DNA of 64,000 nucleotides from an uncultured Lachnospiraceae bacterium (GCA_944384295.1 CALWSU010000004.1:41203-105202); one strand, 5' to 3'; shown: positions 7,540 through 16,156, counted from the stretch's first letter. Notes: generated by a model from the letters alone, not told the origin. Program-made: numbers and translations.

Positions 7540-8689
7540 AGCATATTATGATAACGCATATACAACCAGCTTTACCGCACAAGTCATTTCTTGTGAAGCA
7601 CAAGGCAAGGCATATCATATTGTATTAGACAAAACTTTCTTTTATCCAGAAGGCGGTGGACAGCCTGCGGATATTGGTACATTAGGGGACGCAAACGTAA
7701 CCGATGTACGAGATAAAAATGGTGTCGTTATCCACATCACAGACAAACCCTGTACCGTTGGCGAAACAGTCACAGGTGTCATAGACTGGAAACACCGTTT
7801 TGATTTGATGCAAAATCATTCTGGAGAACATATTTTATCTGGTTTAATCTGCGCAGCCTATGGCTGTGATAATGTAGGGTTTCATATGGGACGCGATGCC
7901 ATACTGATTGATTTTAACACCAAAATCCCAGAAGAAGATTTGCCTGTTTTGGAACAAAAAGCTAACGAGGCAATTTGGAAAAACATTGCTTCTGTCGTCA
8001 GTTATCCTACCCCAGAAGCATTGGAACAATTGGAATACCGCAGCAAAAAAGCATTATCTGGCAAAGTACGTATCATGGAAATGCCTGGATATGACCGTTG
8101 TGCTTGTTGTGGGACACATGTTTCACATACTGGTGAAATCGGCATGATTAAAATTTTATCAGCACAAAATTACAAAGGCGGCACACGTTTAGAGATTGTA
8201 TGTGGTATGCGTGCTTTGGCGGATTATGCAGAAAAAACGACACAAGCTGCTGCTATTTCAGAACTGCTTTCTGTGCCAACTGGCAAAATCGCACAAGCTA
8301 CGACTGCATTGCTTGCGGAACGCGATGCCTTGAAACAAACCATCAGCCGTATGAAATGGGAAAAGATGCACGCACTTGCCGCGCAAATTTCCAGCACCGA
8401 AAAAACCTGTTTTTTTGTAGAGGATTTTGATTCCAAAGATATGGTACATTTTGCAGATTTGATACTAGATAAAACAAATGGGACAACCGCTGTCTTTTCT
8501 CCTGCTGGCAATGGCTTTGCTTTTGTATTGATGAGCCGTACCGAAGATATGCGTCCTTTGGCAAATCGCATGCGGGAACAGCTCGGCAGCAAAGGCGGCG
8601 GAAAACCCGAAAGCGTACAAGGCAGAACAGAAGCCAAACAAGATACCATATCCACATTTTTACAAACAGAAGGATTTTCCATACAATAA
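7526..8689 (+). CDS. alanyl-tRNA editing protein (AlaX-L type)
   Basis: A 387-residue free-standing relative of the AlaRS editing domain. It hydrolyses mischarged Ser-tRNA(Ala) or Gly-tRNA(Ala) in trans. The editing-domain zinc ligands are visible as HSGEH (near residues 90-94) and CxxxH in CACCGTHVSHTGEIG (near 190-200). FYPEGGGQPADIG near 33-45 is the family glycine motif. The C-terminal ~130 residues carry a DHHA1-type domain ending in GGGKPESVQGR. The ATG at 7526 is chosen because it follows GGAGA and matches the family start; a longer in-frame ORF of 51 extra codons has no homologous look and lies inside the upstream gene. It is the last gene of a three-gene operon and is followed by a terminator. 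Confidence 0.92.
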   Translation: METNKAYYDNAYTTSFTAQVISCEAQGKAYHIVLDKTFFYPEGGGQPADIGTLGDANVTDVRDKNGVVIHITDKPCTVGETVTGVIDWKHRFDLMQNHSGEHILSGLICAAYGCDNVGFHMGRDAILIDFNTKIPEEDLPVLEQKANEAIWKNIASVVSYPTPEALEQLEYRSKKALSGKVRIMEMPGYDRCACCGTHVSHTGEIGMIKILSAQNYKGGTRLEIVCGMRALADYAEKTTQAAAISELLSVPTGKIAQATTALLAERDALKQTISRMKWEKMHALAAQISSTEKTCFFVEDFDSKDMVHFADLILDKTNGTTAVFSPAGNGFAFVLMSRTEDMRPLANRMREQLGSKGGGKPESVQGRTEAKQDTISTFLQTEGFSIQ

Positions 8690-8700
8690 AAAATACTTTG

Positions 8701-8736
8701 ACCGTTTCTGACAGTGTCACAGAAACGGTTTTTTTA
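8701..8736 (+). terminator. intrinsic terminator after alaX
   Basis: Perfect stem ACCGTTTCTG / CAGAAACGGT with a 9-base loop and a run of seven T. Confidence 0.9.
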
Positions 8737-8766
8737 TTTACCAATTCTCATATTTTCAAAAATCCA

Positions 8767-8794
8767 TTGACGTAGTTATGAAAACTATTATAAT
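8767..8794 (+). promoter_or_regulatory. promoter for degV
   Basis: TTGACG and TATAAT with a 16-base spacer, 46 bases upstream of the degV start codon. Confidence 0.65.
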
Positions 8795-8840
8795 TAGAAA
8801 TAAGAACAAGTCTACTTGGATACGAAAATAGGAGGATACT

Positions 8841-9671
8841 ATGGTACGCATACTCACAGACAGCACGTGTGATTTGACAAAAGACAGAATGGACGCTCTT
8901 GGTATACTTTGTGTACCACTTACCGTACAAATTGGTGCACAAACATATACAGATGGTGTCACATTATCTAACCATGCATTTTATGAAAAATTACGTACAG
9001 AAAAAGATTTTCCAAAAACAGCACAACCTTCTCCACAAGCATTTTTGGATATATTTTCCATGCATGCCGCACAAGGAGAGGAAATTGTATGTTTGCTGAT
9101 TTCTTCCGAATTAAGTGGTACCGTACAATCAGCGCGTATTGCGGCTTCTGAATTAGAAGATGCCAAAATCTATATATTAGATTCTCGTACTGCTTGTTTA
9201 TCTTTAGGGCTTTTAGTTGAAATAGCGGCAAAATGGGCACATGAAGGGCTTTCTGGTGCGGCGATTTATGAAAAATTAGAATCTTTGACCGAGCGTATCC
9301 GCATTATTGCCGCTGTAGAAACTTTGGAATATCTCAAAAAAGGTGGTCGACTTTCCGCAGCTGCTGCCACCATTGGCACAATGCTAAATCTACACCCTAT
9401 TGTCGGAATTTTAGATGGTAAGGTGGTATCTTTTACAAAAGTACGTGGCAAAAAGAAAATGCTGGAAACTTTATATAAACAAGCGCAAGCAGATGGGATC
9501 GATACCACATACCCTATTTTATTAGGACATGGCGATGCAAAAGCAAATTATGAAGCATTATGTGCACTGTTTGCATCAGTAGACACAGAAAAACGATATG
9601 GCGAAATCGGCTCTGTCATTGGCGCACACGCTGGACCAGGTGTCACAGCAGTGGCATATATCAAAAAATAA
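8841..9671 (+). CDS. DegV family fatty-acid-binding protein
   Basis: A 276-residue cytosolic protein of the DegV family, the FakB group, which binds a fatty acid and presents it to a FakA kinase for incorporation into phospholipid. Family marks are the N-terminal ILTDSTCDL, TSQPS-like TAQPSPQAF near 55-63, LISSELSGTVQSA near 85-97, DSRTACLSLG, and KGGRLSAAAATIG near 168-180. The length is typical. It has its own promoter and no FakA gene is adjacent, which is common because genomes usually hold several DegV proteins. Lipid specificity cannot be inferred. Confidence 0.92.
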   Translation: MVRILTDSTCDLTKDRMDALGILCVPLTVQIGAQTYTDGVTLSNHAFYEKLRTEKDFPKTAQPSPQAFLDIFSMHAAQGEEIVCLLISSELSGTVQSARIAASELEDAKIYILDSRTACLSLGLLVEIAAKWAHEGLSGAAIYEKLESLTERIRIIAAVETLEYLKKGGRLSAAAATIGTMLNLHPIVGILDGKVVSFTKVRGKKKMLETLYKQAQADGIDTTYPILLGHGDAKANYEALCALFASVDTEKRYGEIGSVIGAHAGPGVTAVAYIKK

Positions 9672-9772
9672 TACATTTTCTTTGATTTTCTACGATATTT
9701 TTCCATAAAAAAGCAAGATTTTTTCTGCCAATCGGTGTATGATAAAAGAAAAAGGGAAAGGCGTGATATTCT

Positions 9773-10714
9773 ATGATGATTCGTACAGAGTTTACATTTC
9801 CTTCCGCGCTTTCTGGCAGGGAAATTACGGCATATAGTTGGAGCAGCGGCGGCAAATGTCGCGGCGTTGTACAATTGGTACATGGTATGCAGGAACACAT
9901 GCGCCGCTATGACGATTTTGCAGTTTTTCTTGCATCACATGGCTTTGTGGTATATGGCAGTGACCATTTAGGGCATGGAAAATCCATTCGCAAGGAAAGC
10001 GACTATGGTTATTTCGGACCTTCAGAAGGTTGGCGCAATTTGGTTACTGACCAATATACTTTGATGCAAACTGCCAAAAAAGAACATCCCCATGTTCCTT
10101 TTATTTTAATCGGGCATAGTATGGGTTCTTTTATCGCGCGTGAAATGGCGGCAGAATATGGGCAGCAATTGGATATGGCAATTTTTTTAGGTACCAGTGA
10201 TGGTGACCGTTTGTTAAAAATTGCAAAACGCTGGGCGGACTATGGCAGTACACGACATGGCATCAAAACACCAGCTTCTATGTTAGGTTCTGCTGCCTTT
10301 GCAAGTTTTCAACGCAAAATCAAACACCCACGCACACATCATGACTGGCTTTCCACATTGCCTGAAGTGGTAGATGCTTTTATATTAGATACAGAATGCG
10401 GCAGAGATTTTACGTATGGCGGTTTTCAAGATTTATTCACACTGTTAGCACGTGTCAGTGCAAAAGAATGGGCATATCGACTGCCCAAAAAATTACCAAT
10501 GCTTTTGGTTTCTGGGAAAGAAGACCCTGTCGGTGCATATGGCAAAGGGATTCGACATCTCGCAAACCGTCTCATGCGTGCTGATTGCTGTTGTATTTCG
10601 GTCAAATTATATGCCAATATGCGCCATTGCGTACTGCATGAAGCGCGTCAAGAGCAAGTATATGATGATATTCTAAAATGGATTTTGCGCTATTTGCCAA
10701 AATCTATCTCATAA
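9773..10714 (+). CDS. alpha/beta hydrolase, monoacylglycerol-lipase-like
   Basis: A 313-residue serine hydrolase of the Hydrolase_4 (lysophospholipase/monoglyceride lipase) group. VQLVHGMQEHMRRYDDFA forms the oxyanion region, SDHLGHGKS follows, the nucleophile elbow GHSMGS places Ser at about 116, the Asp is in SGKEDPVG and the His in NMRHCVLHE. No signal peptide is present, so it is cytosolic or peripheral. Probable substrates are monoacylglycerols, lysophospholipids or other small esters. It is a single gene with its own terminator between degV and the zinc repressor operon. Confidence 0.85.
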   Translation: MMIRTEFTFPSALSGREITAYSWSSGGKCRGVVQLVHGMQEHMRRYDDFAVFLASHGFVVYGSDHLGHGKSIRKESDYGYFGPSEGWRNLVTDQYTLMQTAKKEHPHVPFILIGHSMGSFIAREMAAEYGQQLDMAIFLGTSDGDRLLKIAKRWADYGSTRHGIKTPASMLGSAAFASFQRKIKHPRTHHDWLSTLPEVVDAFILDTECGRDFTYGGFQDLFTLLARVSAKEWAYRLPKKLPMLLVSGKEDPVGAYGKGIRHLANRLMRADCCCISVKLYANMRHCVLHEARQEQVYDDILKWILRYLPKSIS

Positions 10715-10719
10715 AAAAA

Positions 10720-10757
10720 CAGGTGTCTGTGCAAACGCACTTGACACCTGTTTTTTT
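10720..10757 (+). terminator. intrinsic terminator after the hydrolase
   Basis: Stem CAGGTGTC / GACACCTG, 15-base loop, then a run of seven T; preceded by an A run, so it may work in both directions. Confidence 0.88.
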
Positions 10758-10767
10758 ATATGTTATC

Positions 10768-10787
10768 ATATGAGCAAACATTCATAT
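10768..10787. promoter_or_regulatory. candidate ArsR/SmtB operator upstream of the repressor gene
   Basis: Inverted repeat ATATGA-N8-TCATAT located 18 bases before the repressor start codon. The same ATATGA-N8-TCAT layout recurs before the ATPase gene at 11202-11221. From memory it resembles the ATATGAACA...TTCA(T/G)AT operators bound by CzrA and SmtB zinc sensors. Confidence 0.7.
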
Positions 10788-10804
10788 ATGAGAGGAAGAA
10801 TGCC

Positions 10805-11149
10805 ATGACACAACATGATGAAGCACATTCTGAATGCCGTGCATTGTTTGATGATTTTGTGAATGACTTGGCGGAATTTTTCAAGGTATTTGGCGATGCC
10901 ACCCGTATCCGCATCTTACGCCTTTTATTACAAAAAGAAAGAAGTGTAGGAGAATTGGCGGAAGCGTTGGATATGACACAATCAGCAGTATCTCACCAAT
11001 TACGCACCCTGCGTCAAAATGACCTTGTCAAATATCGCAAAGAGGGAAAAACCGTTTATTATTCTTTAGATGATGCACATGTACGCACTGTATTACAACA
11101 AGGTACCACACATATTTGTCATAAGCGCGGATATGCCGAAGAAGAATAA
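10805..11149 (+). CDS. ArsR/SmtB family zinc-type metal repressor
   Basis: A 114-residue winged-helix repressor. The core FFKVFGDATRIRILRLLL and the recognition helix region LDMTQSAVSHQLRTLRQ are standard. In the last helix it keeps D90-x-H92 with H103 and H106, the same ligands and spacing as the alpha5 zinc site of CzrA/SmtB. The ELCVCD cysteine box of cadmium/lead sensors is replaced by ELAEALD, so a zinc or cobalt sensor is more likely than a CadC-type one. The start follows GAGGAAG; a longer frame upstream would include the operator-like dyad. Adjacent to the metal ATPase it presumably represses. Confidence 0.88.
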   Translation: MTQHDEAHSECRALFDDFVNDLAEFFKVFGDATRIRILRLLLQKERSVGELAEALDMTQSAVSHQLRTLRQNDLVKYRKEGKTVYYSLDDAHVRTVLQQGTTHICHKRGYAEEE

Positions 11150-11201
11150 ACGGAATCTTCTTCCTATTTATCTGCAAGGAAATTGGCTTTTTTTGCTCTA
11201 T

Positions 11202-11221
11202 ATATGAATAGATACTCATGT
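11202..11221. promoter_or_regulatory. second candidate operator, upstream of the metal ATPase
   Basis: ATATGA-N8-TCATGT, the same geometry as the 10768 dyad with one base different in the right arm. It lies 25 bases before the ATPase start codon in the gap after the repressor gene, suggesting that the ATPase is also controlled separately. Confidence 0.6.
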
Positions 11222-11246
11222 AATCAATTATAAAGAGGTGTTTTCT

Positions 11247-13388
11247 ATGCAAGAGATGACCATATCGCTCAAAGGTTTGACTTGTGCCAACTGTGCGGGC
11301 AAAATTGAACATGGTGTTGCTGCTCTGCCCCAAACACAAGAGGTACAAATCAATTTACTCAAACAAGAAATGCAACTTTTGCTGCATGATGACGCAAATC
11401 CCAAAGAGGTATTTTCCGCTGTAGAAAAAACAGTACATCGGTATGAATCCCATGTAGCGGTATCCCTCTTAGAAAAAGGTACCACAGAAGCACAACATGA
11501 ACAGAGTTGTGCTTGCGACTGCTGTGGTACACATACACATCATCACGCACACAGTCATACACATAGTCATACAAATATCAATCAAATTCAATTTGCACGT
11601 TTTGGCATTGGTCTTATTTTGTTTTTCATAGCAAATATATGGAGTGGCACTGGCAGCCTGATTTGTTTCTTGGTGTCTTATCTTTTGTTTGGCTATGATG
11701 TGGTTTTGGCAGCTTTACGCAATATCGCCAAAGGGCAAGTATTCGATGAACAATTTTTGATGTCACTTTCCACCATAGGCGCTATGTGTCTGGGTGAAAT
11801 GTCCGAAGCTGTATTCGTTATGTTATTTTATCAAGTAGGCGAAACATTCCAAGAATATGCCTTACAGCGTTCTCGTCGTTCCATCAATGCATTGCTGCAA
11901 ATGCGTCCTGATACAGCGCATATTGTCACAGAAGACGGGATTCATACGGTTGCACCACAAGAGGTGGCTGTGGGTGACACAATACAAGTCAAAGCCGGAG
12001 AACGGATTCCATTAGATGGTATTGTATCGCAAGGCTGGGCAATGTTAGATACCGCCGCATTGACTGGAGAATCTCTCCCCCGTCGTGTAGAAGTCGGCAA
12101 TGAAGTATACAGCGGCTGTATCAATACAGATGGCTTGCTGCAAATTCAAGTCACAAAACCATTTTCCGCCTCTACTGTCATGAAAATTATGGAATTGGTA
12201 GAACATGCCGCAGGCAATAAATCTAAAACGGAAAAATTTATTACACGTTTTGCGCGTATTTATACGCCACTTGTGGTTGGTTTGGCAGTATTATTAGCAG
12301 TTGTACCACCCCTACTGGGTTTTGGCACATGGTCTATGTGGATTGGGCGCGCATTGATTTTTTTGGTTGTGTCTTGTCCTTGCGCTTTGGTACTTTCTGT
12401 GCCATTGACCTATTTTTCTGGCATTGGTGCCGCTTCCAAAAATGGTATTTTAATCAAAGGTGGCAACGACCTGGATACGCTTTGTCACACCAATTGCATG
12501 GTATTTGACAAAACTGGTACATTGACAAAAGGCAAATTTTCTTTGACACAAATTTTGGCACAAAATACGGACCTTGTTTTAGAATATGCCGCAGCAGCAG
12601 AACATGCTTCTACACACCCGATTGCAAAAGCCATTTTTGCCGCCTATGGCAAAGAAATAGATTCTTCTGCCATTACGGATTATACCGAAAAAGGCGGTTA
12701 TGGTATTACATGTCGCTATCAAGGGCATATGCTTGCTTGTGGCAATGCGCGTTTACTACAGGAAATGGAAATCACATTCCCACACTATACTGGAAACGGT
12801 TCTGTCGTCTATCTTGCAGTAGATGGCACCTATCAAGGTACACTTGTAATTGATGATACTTTGAAAGAAAACTGCGCTGATGCATTGGCAAAACTGCGCA
12901 AACAAGGCATCTCAAAAATGGTATTGCTGACAGGCGACCGACAAGAAACTGCTGGCGCAGTAGCAGCACAATTTTCTTTGGACGCCGTACATGCCCAACT
13001 ATTGCCATGGGATAAAGCCAGCAAATTAGAAGAAATATTGCAAGAAAATACAACAGGAAAAACCGCCTTTGTTGGAGATGGCATCAATGATGCGCCTGTA
13101 TTGGCTGCCGCAGATGTAGGTATCGCTATGGGTGGAATTGGTGCAGATGCTGCGATAGAAGCCGCAGATGTTGTGTTAATGGAGGACGATTTGGAAAAAT
13201 TGTCTGTTGCATTACGCATCGCCAAAAACACAAGAAAACTTGTTTTACAAAATATTGTGTTTGCGTTAGGTGTCAAACTTGCCGTTTTGCTTTTGAGTGC
13301 CTTTGGTTTTGCAAGTATGTGGATGGCAGTCTTTGCCGATGTTGGTGTTGCGGTATTGGCTGTATGCAATGCAATGCGTAAAAAATAA
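11247..13388 (+). CDS. P1B-type metal-exporting ATPase (Zn/Cd/Co class)
   Basis: A 713-residue membrane pump. Order of parts: N-terminal metal-binding domain with C13-ANC16, a His-rich linker near 94-109 (HTHHHAHSHTHSHT) with a Cys cluster CACDCC, membrane helices, actuator loop TGES at 273-276, CPC at 377-379, phosphorylation Asp421 in DKTGT, HP at 457-458, and GDGINDAP at 610-617. The CPC with the N-terminal His-rich segment fits zinc/cadmium exporters rather than copper ones. The ATG is chosen because AGAGGTG stands 6 bases upstream; the GTG nine bases earlier overlaps that site. It acts with the adjacent ArsR/SmtB protein as a zinc-efflux unit. Confidence 0.92.
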   Translation: MQEMTISLKGLTCANCAGKIEHGVAALPQTQEVQINLLKQEMQLLLHDDANPKEVFSAVEKTVHRYESHVAVSLLEKGTTEAQHEQSCACDCCGTHTHHHAHSHTHSHTNINQIQFARFGIGLILFFIANIWSGTGSLICFLVSYLLFGYDVVLAALRNIAKGQVFDEQFLMSLSTIGAMCLGEMSEAVFVMLFYQVGETFQEYALQRSRRSINALLQMRPDTAHIVTEDGIHTVAPQEVAVGDTIQVKAGERIPLDGIVSQGWAMLDTAALTGESLPRRVEVGNEVYSGCINTDGLLQIQVTKPFSASTVMKIMELVEHAAGNKSKTEKFITRFARIYTPLVVGLAVLLAVVPPLLGFGTWSMWIGRALIFLVVSCPCALVLSVPLTYFSGIGAASKNGILIKGGNDLDTLCHTNCMVFDKTGTLTKGKFSLTQILAQNTDLVLEYAAAAEHASTHPIAKAIFAAYGKEIDSSAITDYTEKGGYGITCRYQGHMLACGNARLLQEMEITFPHYTGNGSVVYLAVDGTYQGTLVIDDTLKENCADALAKLRKQGISKMVLLTGDRQETAGAVAAQFSLDAVHAQLLPWDKASKLEEILQENTTGKTAFVGDGINDAPVLAAADVGIAMGGIGADAAIEAADVVLMEDDLEKLSVALRIAKNTRKLVLQNIVFALGVKLAVLLLSAFGFASMWMAVFADVGVAVLAVCNAMRKK

Positions 13389-13396
13389 TTTGCAAC

Positions 13397-13430
13397 AAAG
13401 AAGCATGTGGAACAGTACATGCTTCTTTTA
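13397..13430. terminator. terminator hairpin, copy 1
   Basis: Stem AGAAGCATGT / ACATGCTTCT followed by TTTT, just after the ATPase stop codon. A near-identical copy (one base different) lies at 13658-13691. Confidence 0.8.
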
Positions 13431-13657
13431 GGGTGTCGAAAAAGTCGACACCCTGTCGTCAAAGGCTCATTTCATTCAAGCCTTTGACGAGTTGACAGAA
13501 GTATAAAACCAAAGTTCCATCGGTTAAAAAACCTTGAAACTTCGGTTTTTCCTCGTCAGAAGTGAATTCCGACTGCGGATTCTAGTTGGGAAACGCTTCG
13601 TTTCCCAAACCCTTCCGCGCTCTTGAAAAATTATAATACCTAGTTTTTCTACAGTCT
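13430..13657. repeat. hairpin-rich intergenic element with imperfect inverted ends
   Basis: About 228 bases without an ORF but with at least four clear consecutive hairpins: AGGGTGTCGA/TCGACACCCT at the left end; TCGTCAAAGGCT/AGCCTTTGACGA (13453-13489); a long imperfect one around 13508-13547 with CCAAAGTT paired to AACTTCGG; and TTGGGAAACG/CGTTTCCCAA (13586-13608). A weaker one, GAATTCCG/CGGATTC, lies near 13564-13582. The ends AGGGTGTCGAAAAA and TTTTTCTACAGTCT are imperfect inverted repeats, and the element is flanked by two copies of the same terminator. It looks like a non-autonomous mobile or dispersed repeat. Confidence 0.6.
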
Positions 13658-13691
13658 AAAAGAAGCATGTGGAACAGCACATGCTTCTTTT
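13658..13691. terminator. terminator hairpin, copy 2
   Basis: AAAGAAGCATGTGGAACAGC plus ACATGCTTCTTTT, the second copy of the 13397 hairpin. It could end the minus-strand MATE transcript. The pair may result from duplication on insertion of the element between them. Confidence 0.7.
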
Positions 13692-13792
13692 CAATATTGA
13701 TTTTTCCTTTTTGCAAGATACTTTTTATTCCAATATTTTTTGTAGGTTGTGTATGGTTTGTATAAAATATAAAGCAACAATGCACAGCCTAT

Positions 13793-15151
13793 TTATTGTA
13801 TCGTATGTGCTTGTCGTAACAATTGTTTTCGGCTTGTCATAAAATATAATACTATACAAACCAATATAGTACAAAATTCTGCAAATGGCATTGTCAGCCA
13901 AACCCCTTGCAGTTCAAAAAATTTAGGCAAAATCATCATACCAATAACGATAAATATCAATCCTCTACTACCTGCAATCAAAAGAGAATTGACAGCATTT
14001 CCTAATGCAGTTTGGTATCCAGATTGCATGATGGTAAATCCATTGAACAAAAATGCAGTGCTATAAATATGTGCCCCTTGTGTAGACAATTGTAAAATTT
14101 CGGGTGTATCTGTCAAAAATATACCAATCAATGATTCTGTACATAGATTAAATATCAAAAAAATCAGTACACCACTGATGAAATTCAACAACAGTGAAAT
14201 ACGCAAAATGTTGCGTACTCGTTCATGATTGCCCGCACCATAGTTATAACTCAAAAGTATACCACTACCATCTGCCACACCAAACATTACCAAAATAACA
14301 AAATTACTAATATAATTGATAACGGTAAATGCTGCAACACCTTGTTCTCCTGCATATTGCATCAATGCCATATTAAATAACCATACTGTTACAGCAGTAG
14401 ATAGACTTGTAACACCTTCCGAAGAACCATTACATACTGTATGTTGTAACAATTTGAATTGAAACTTTCCTTGATAAATATTTAATATATTACTTTTCTT
14501 CAAAAAAGGTCGTATGGTTATCATCAATCCCGCAGTATAGGCAATACCTGTTGCCAATGCAGCACCTGTTGTACCAAGTTGCAAAATTTTAATCGCAACA
14601 AAGTCCGTTACAATATTGCTCACCAGACAAGTAACAGTTGCCACTAAATATAAATGTGGTTTCCCAAGCAATCTTGCCATAAAGCCAAAGAAAAGCATAA
14701 AACAAATCATAGGGCTAAAGAAAGATAATGTACGGATATAATCTGCTGTATCTTTCAGCAAAACCGCATTTGCTCCCATATAAGTTGCTAAGGTTTGATT
14801 CAAAAAAATGCCCAAAAACATTATCATAAATGCTGCAAACAAAAGTGCAATCACAGAAGAACGAAAAATATTTTGTGCTTTCGATACAGATTCTTTTTTC
14901 TGTTCCCCTAAAGTACGTCCTACAAAACTAATACTTCCTGTACAAATTATCATGGTACAACCAATAATCGTTTGCATATAAGGAATGGCGATATTCACGC
15001 CTGCCATTGCATTTGTACTAGCGTATTTGCCTAAAAATATACCGTCTATCATACCTTGTATCCCTGCCAATACCATTGAAAGAATGGCAGGTAATACAAA
15101 TTTTAAAAACAAACGATATAGCGGTTCTGTTTGCATTTCATGTTGTTGCAT
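13793..15151 (-). CDS. MATE family multidrug/sodium antiporter
   Basis: A 452-residue membrane transporter of the MATE fold with twelve predicted helices in two MatE halves. The N-terminal LYRLFLKFVLPAILSMVLAGIQ and the GTTGAALATGIAYTAG segment near the middle are typical of the MepA-like Firmicute branch. It probably exports cationic drugs or dyes using a sodium or proton gradient. The start is set at the ATG preceded by AAAAGGAGTATATATC; a longer frame of 47 extra residues crosses into the promoter and is rejected. It is divergent from a decayed MerR regulator, the usual partner for this kind of pump. Confidence 0.9.
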   Translation of the reverse strand: MQQHEMQTEPLYRLFLKFVLPAILSMVLAGIQGMIDGIFLGKYASTNAMAGVNIAIPYMQTIIGCTMIICTGSISFVGRTLGEQKKESVSKAQNIFRSSVIALLFAAFMIMFLGIFLNQTLATYMGANAVLLKDTADYIRTLSFFSPMICFMLFFGFMARLLGKPHLYLVATVTCLVSNIVTDFVAIKILQLGTTGAALATGIAYTAGLMITIRPFLKKSNILNIYQGKFQFKLLQHTVCNGSSEGVTSLSTAVTVWLFNMALMQYAGEQGVAAFTVINYISNFVILVMFGVADGSGILLSYNYGAGNHERVRNILRISLLLNFISGVLIFLIFNLCTESLIGIFLTDTPEILQLSTQGAHIYSTAFLFNGFTIMQSGYQTALGNAVNSLLIAGSRGLIFIVIGMMILPKFFELQGVWLTMPFAEFCTILVCIVLYFMTSRKQLLRQAHTIQ

Positions 15152-15200
15152 ATGATATATACTCCTTTTCAAAATTTGATAAAATTTGTGATATGATAGC

Positions 15201-15215
15201 AGTATAAAGGATACT
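15201..15215. promoter_or_regulatory. candidate MerR operator dyad
   Basis: AGTAT-N5-ATACT inverted repeat in the 100-base gap between the divergent MATE and MerR genes, followed at once by TATAAT. MerR proteins bind dyads lying inside their promoters. The promoter hexamers themselves are not clear enough to place. Confidence 0.4.
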
Positions 15216-15251
15216 ATAATGGGAGAGTCAATAGAGAAAGGGAAATTTATC

Positions 15252-16051
15252 ATGAAAGATTTATCATCTATTGGGGAAGTAAGTAAAATCAAAGGAGTAT
15301 CTATAAAATCCTTGCGCTATTATGAAAAAATTGGTGTATTACGTCCAGCATACATCAACCCAGATACAGGCTATCGTTATTATACCGTAGAGCAATTACT
15401 TACTATAGAATTGATATTAATTTTTTTAGAATTGGATATTCCCTTAAAAAATTTTGAACAATACATGACAGAAAAGCAAGATTTAGACATACAAAAACTG
15501 GTGCAAGATGGCACAAAAATCGTCAACGAGAAAATGAAAAAACTCAAAAAACGAAAACAATTTCTACAAAATTTGTCTGCACATATCACACGCACACATG
15601 AAATCAAAAAAATCGAAACTGAATTTATATAAAACTTAAAAGAACGATATTTTTTAATTACGCATTACGAACATGATTTATCTGATTATAAAAAAATACA
15701 TATGCAATATTCCAAATTGATATGGCAAGCAGTAGAACTCGGAATGCCAGACCAATTTAATCAAGGTTTTTTTATGGTGGAATAAAATGGTAGATATGAA
15801 TATAATATTTTTTAGAAATCCCCAAACCACATAAAGAACCCGAAAATTTATATATTGTACCCAGCGGAAAATTTTTGTGTCATGTTGTACCATTTGAACG
15901 TTTTTCCTCTATACAACCACACACAAAACTTTGCATCGTGCAAGAATTATTTAATGTAACCATCAATTCTTTTGAACGATATATAGAAGTACAAGAATTG
16001 GTTTATGAAACTTCAAAAATTTCAAAAACTTCAAAAACTTCAATATCATAG
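15252..16051 (+). pseudogene. MerR family regulator with decayed C-terminal effector domain
   Basis: The first 126 codons give an intact MerR DNA-binding domain: SSIGEVSKIKGVSIKSLRYYEKIGVLRPAY, then PDTGYRYYTVEQL and a coiled-coil linker. The frame ends at TAA 15630-15632, but the same frame continues with NLKERYFLITHYEHDLSDYK and IWQAVELGMPDQFNQGFFMVE to a second TAA at 15783. After a T-run a shift into another frame continues with PENLYIVPSGKFLCHVVPFE to a TAG at 16049. Together these form a BltR/BmrR-like effector-binding domain interrupted by two stops and one frameshift. The truncated DNA-binding part may still be expressed. The start could also be the ATG at 15219. Confidence 0.75.
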
Positions 16052-16083
16052 TATGGGAAACGATATGATGTAAGAAAAAATGG

Positions 16084-16116
16084 AAAAAGGAAGTATGCAA
16101 TATATCACATGCTTCC
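16084..16116 (-). terminator. intrinsic terminator after the NYN gene
   Basis: On the minus strand, stem GGAAGCATG / CATACTTCC, a 10-base loop and TTTTTCC. Its stem resembles the GAAGCATG terminators at 13.4-13.7 kb. Confidence 0.75.
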
Positions 16117-16156
16117 TTTTATGTTTGTATGTTTATGTTTGTATTGATATTATTGT

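Noticed and set aside
10805..11149. Cadmium/lead sensor (CadC) assignment for the ArsR protein
   Set aside because: The ELCVCD cysteine box is absent, while the CzrA/SmtB alpha5 zinc ligands are complete.
13430..13657. Omega-RNA or transposon-guide RNA interpretation of the hairpin element
   Set aside because: No IscB, TnpB or transposase gene is nearby, and the ends are inverted repeats rather than IS200/605-like hairpins. Left as an unclassified repeat.
13793..16051. Mobile resistance island around MATE and MerR
   Set aside because: Base composition is only slightly more AT-rich than the neighbours, and no integrase, transposase or attachment repeat is visible.
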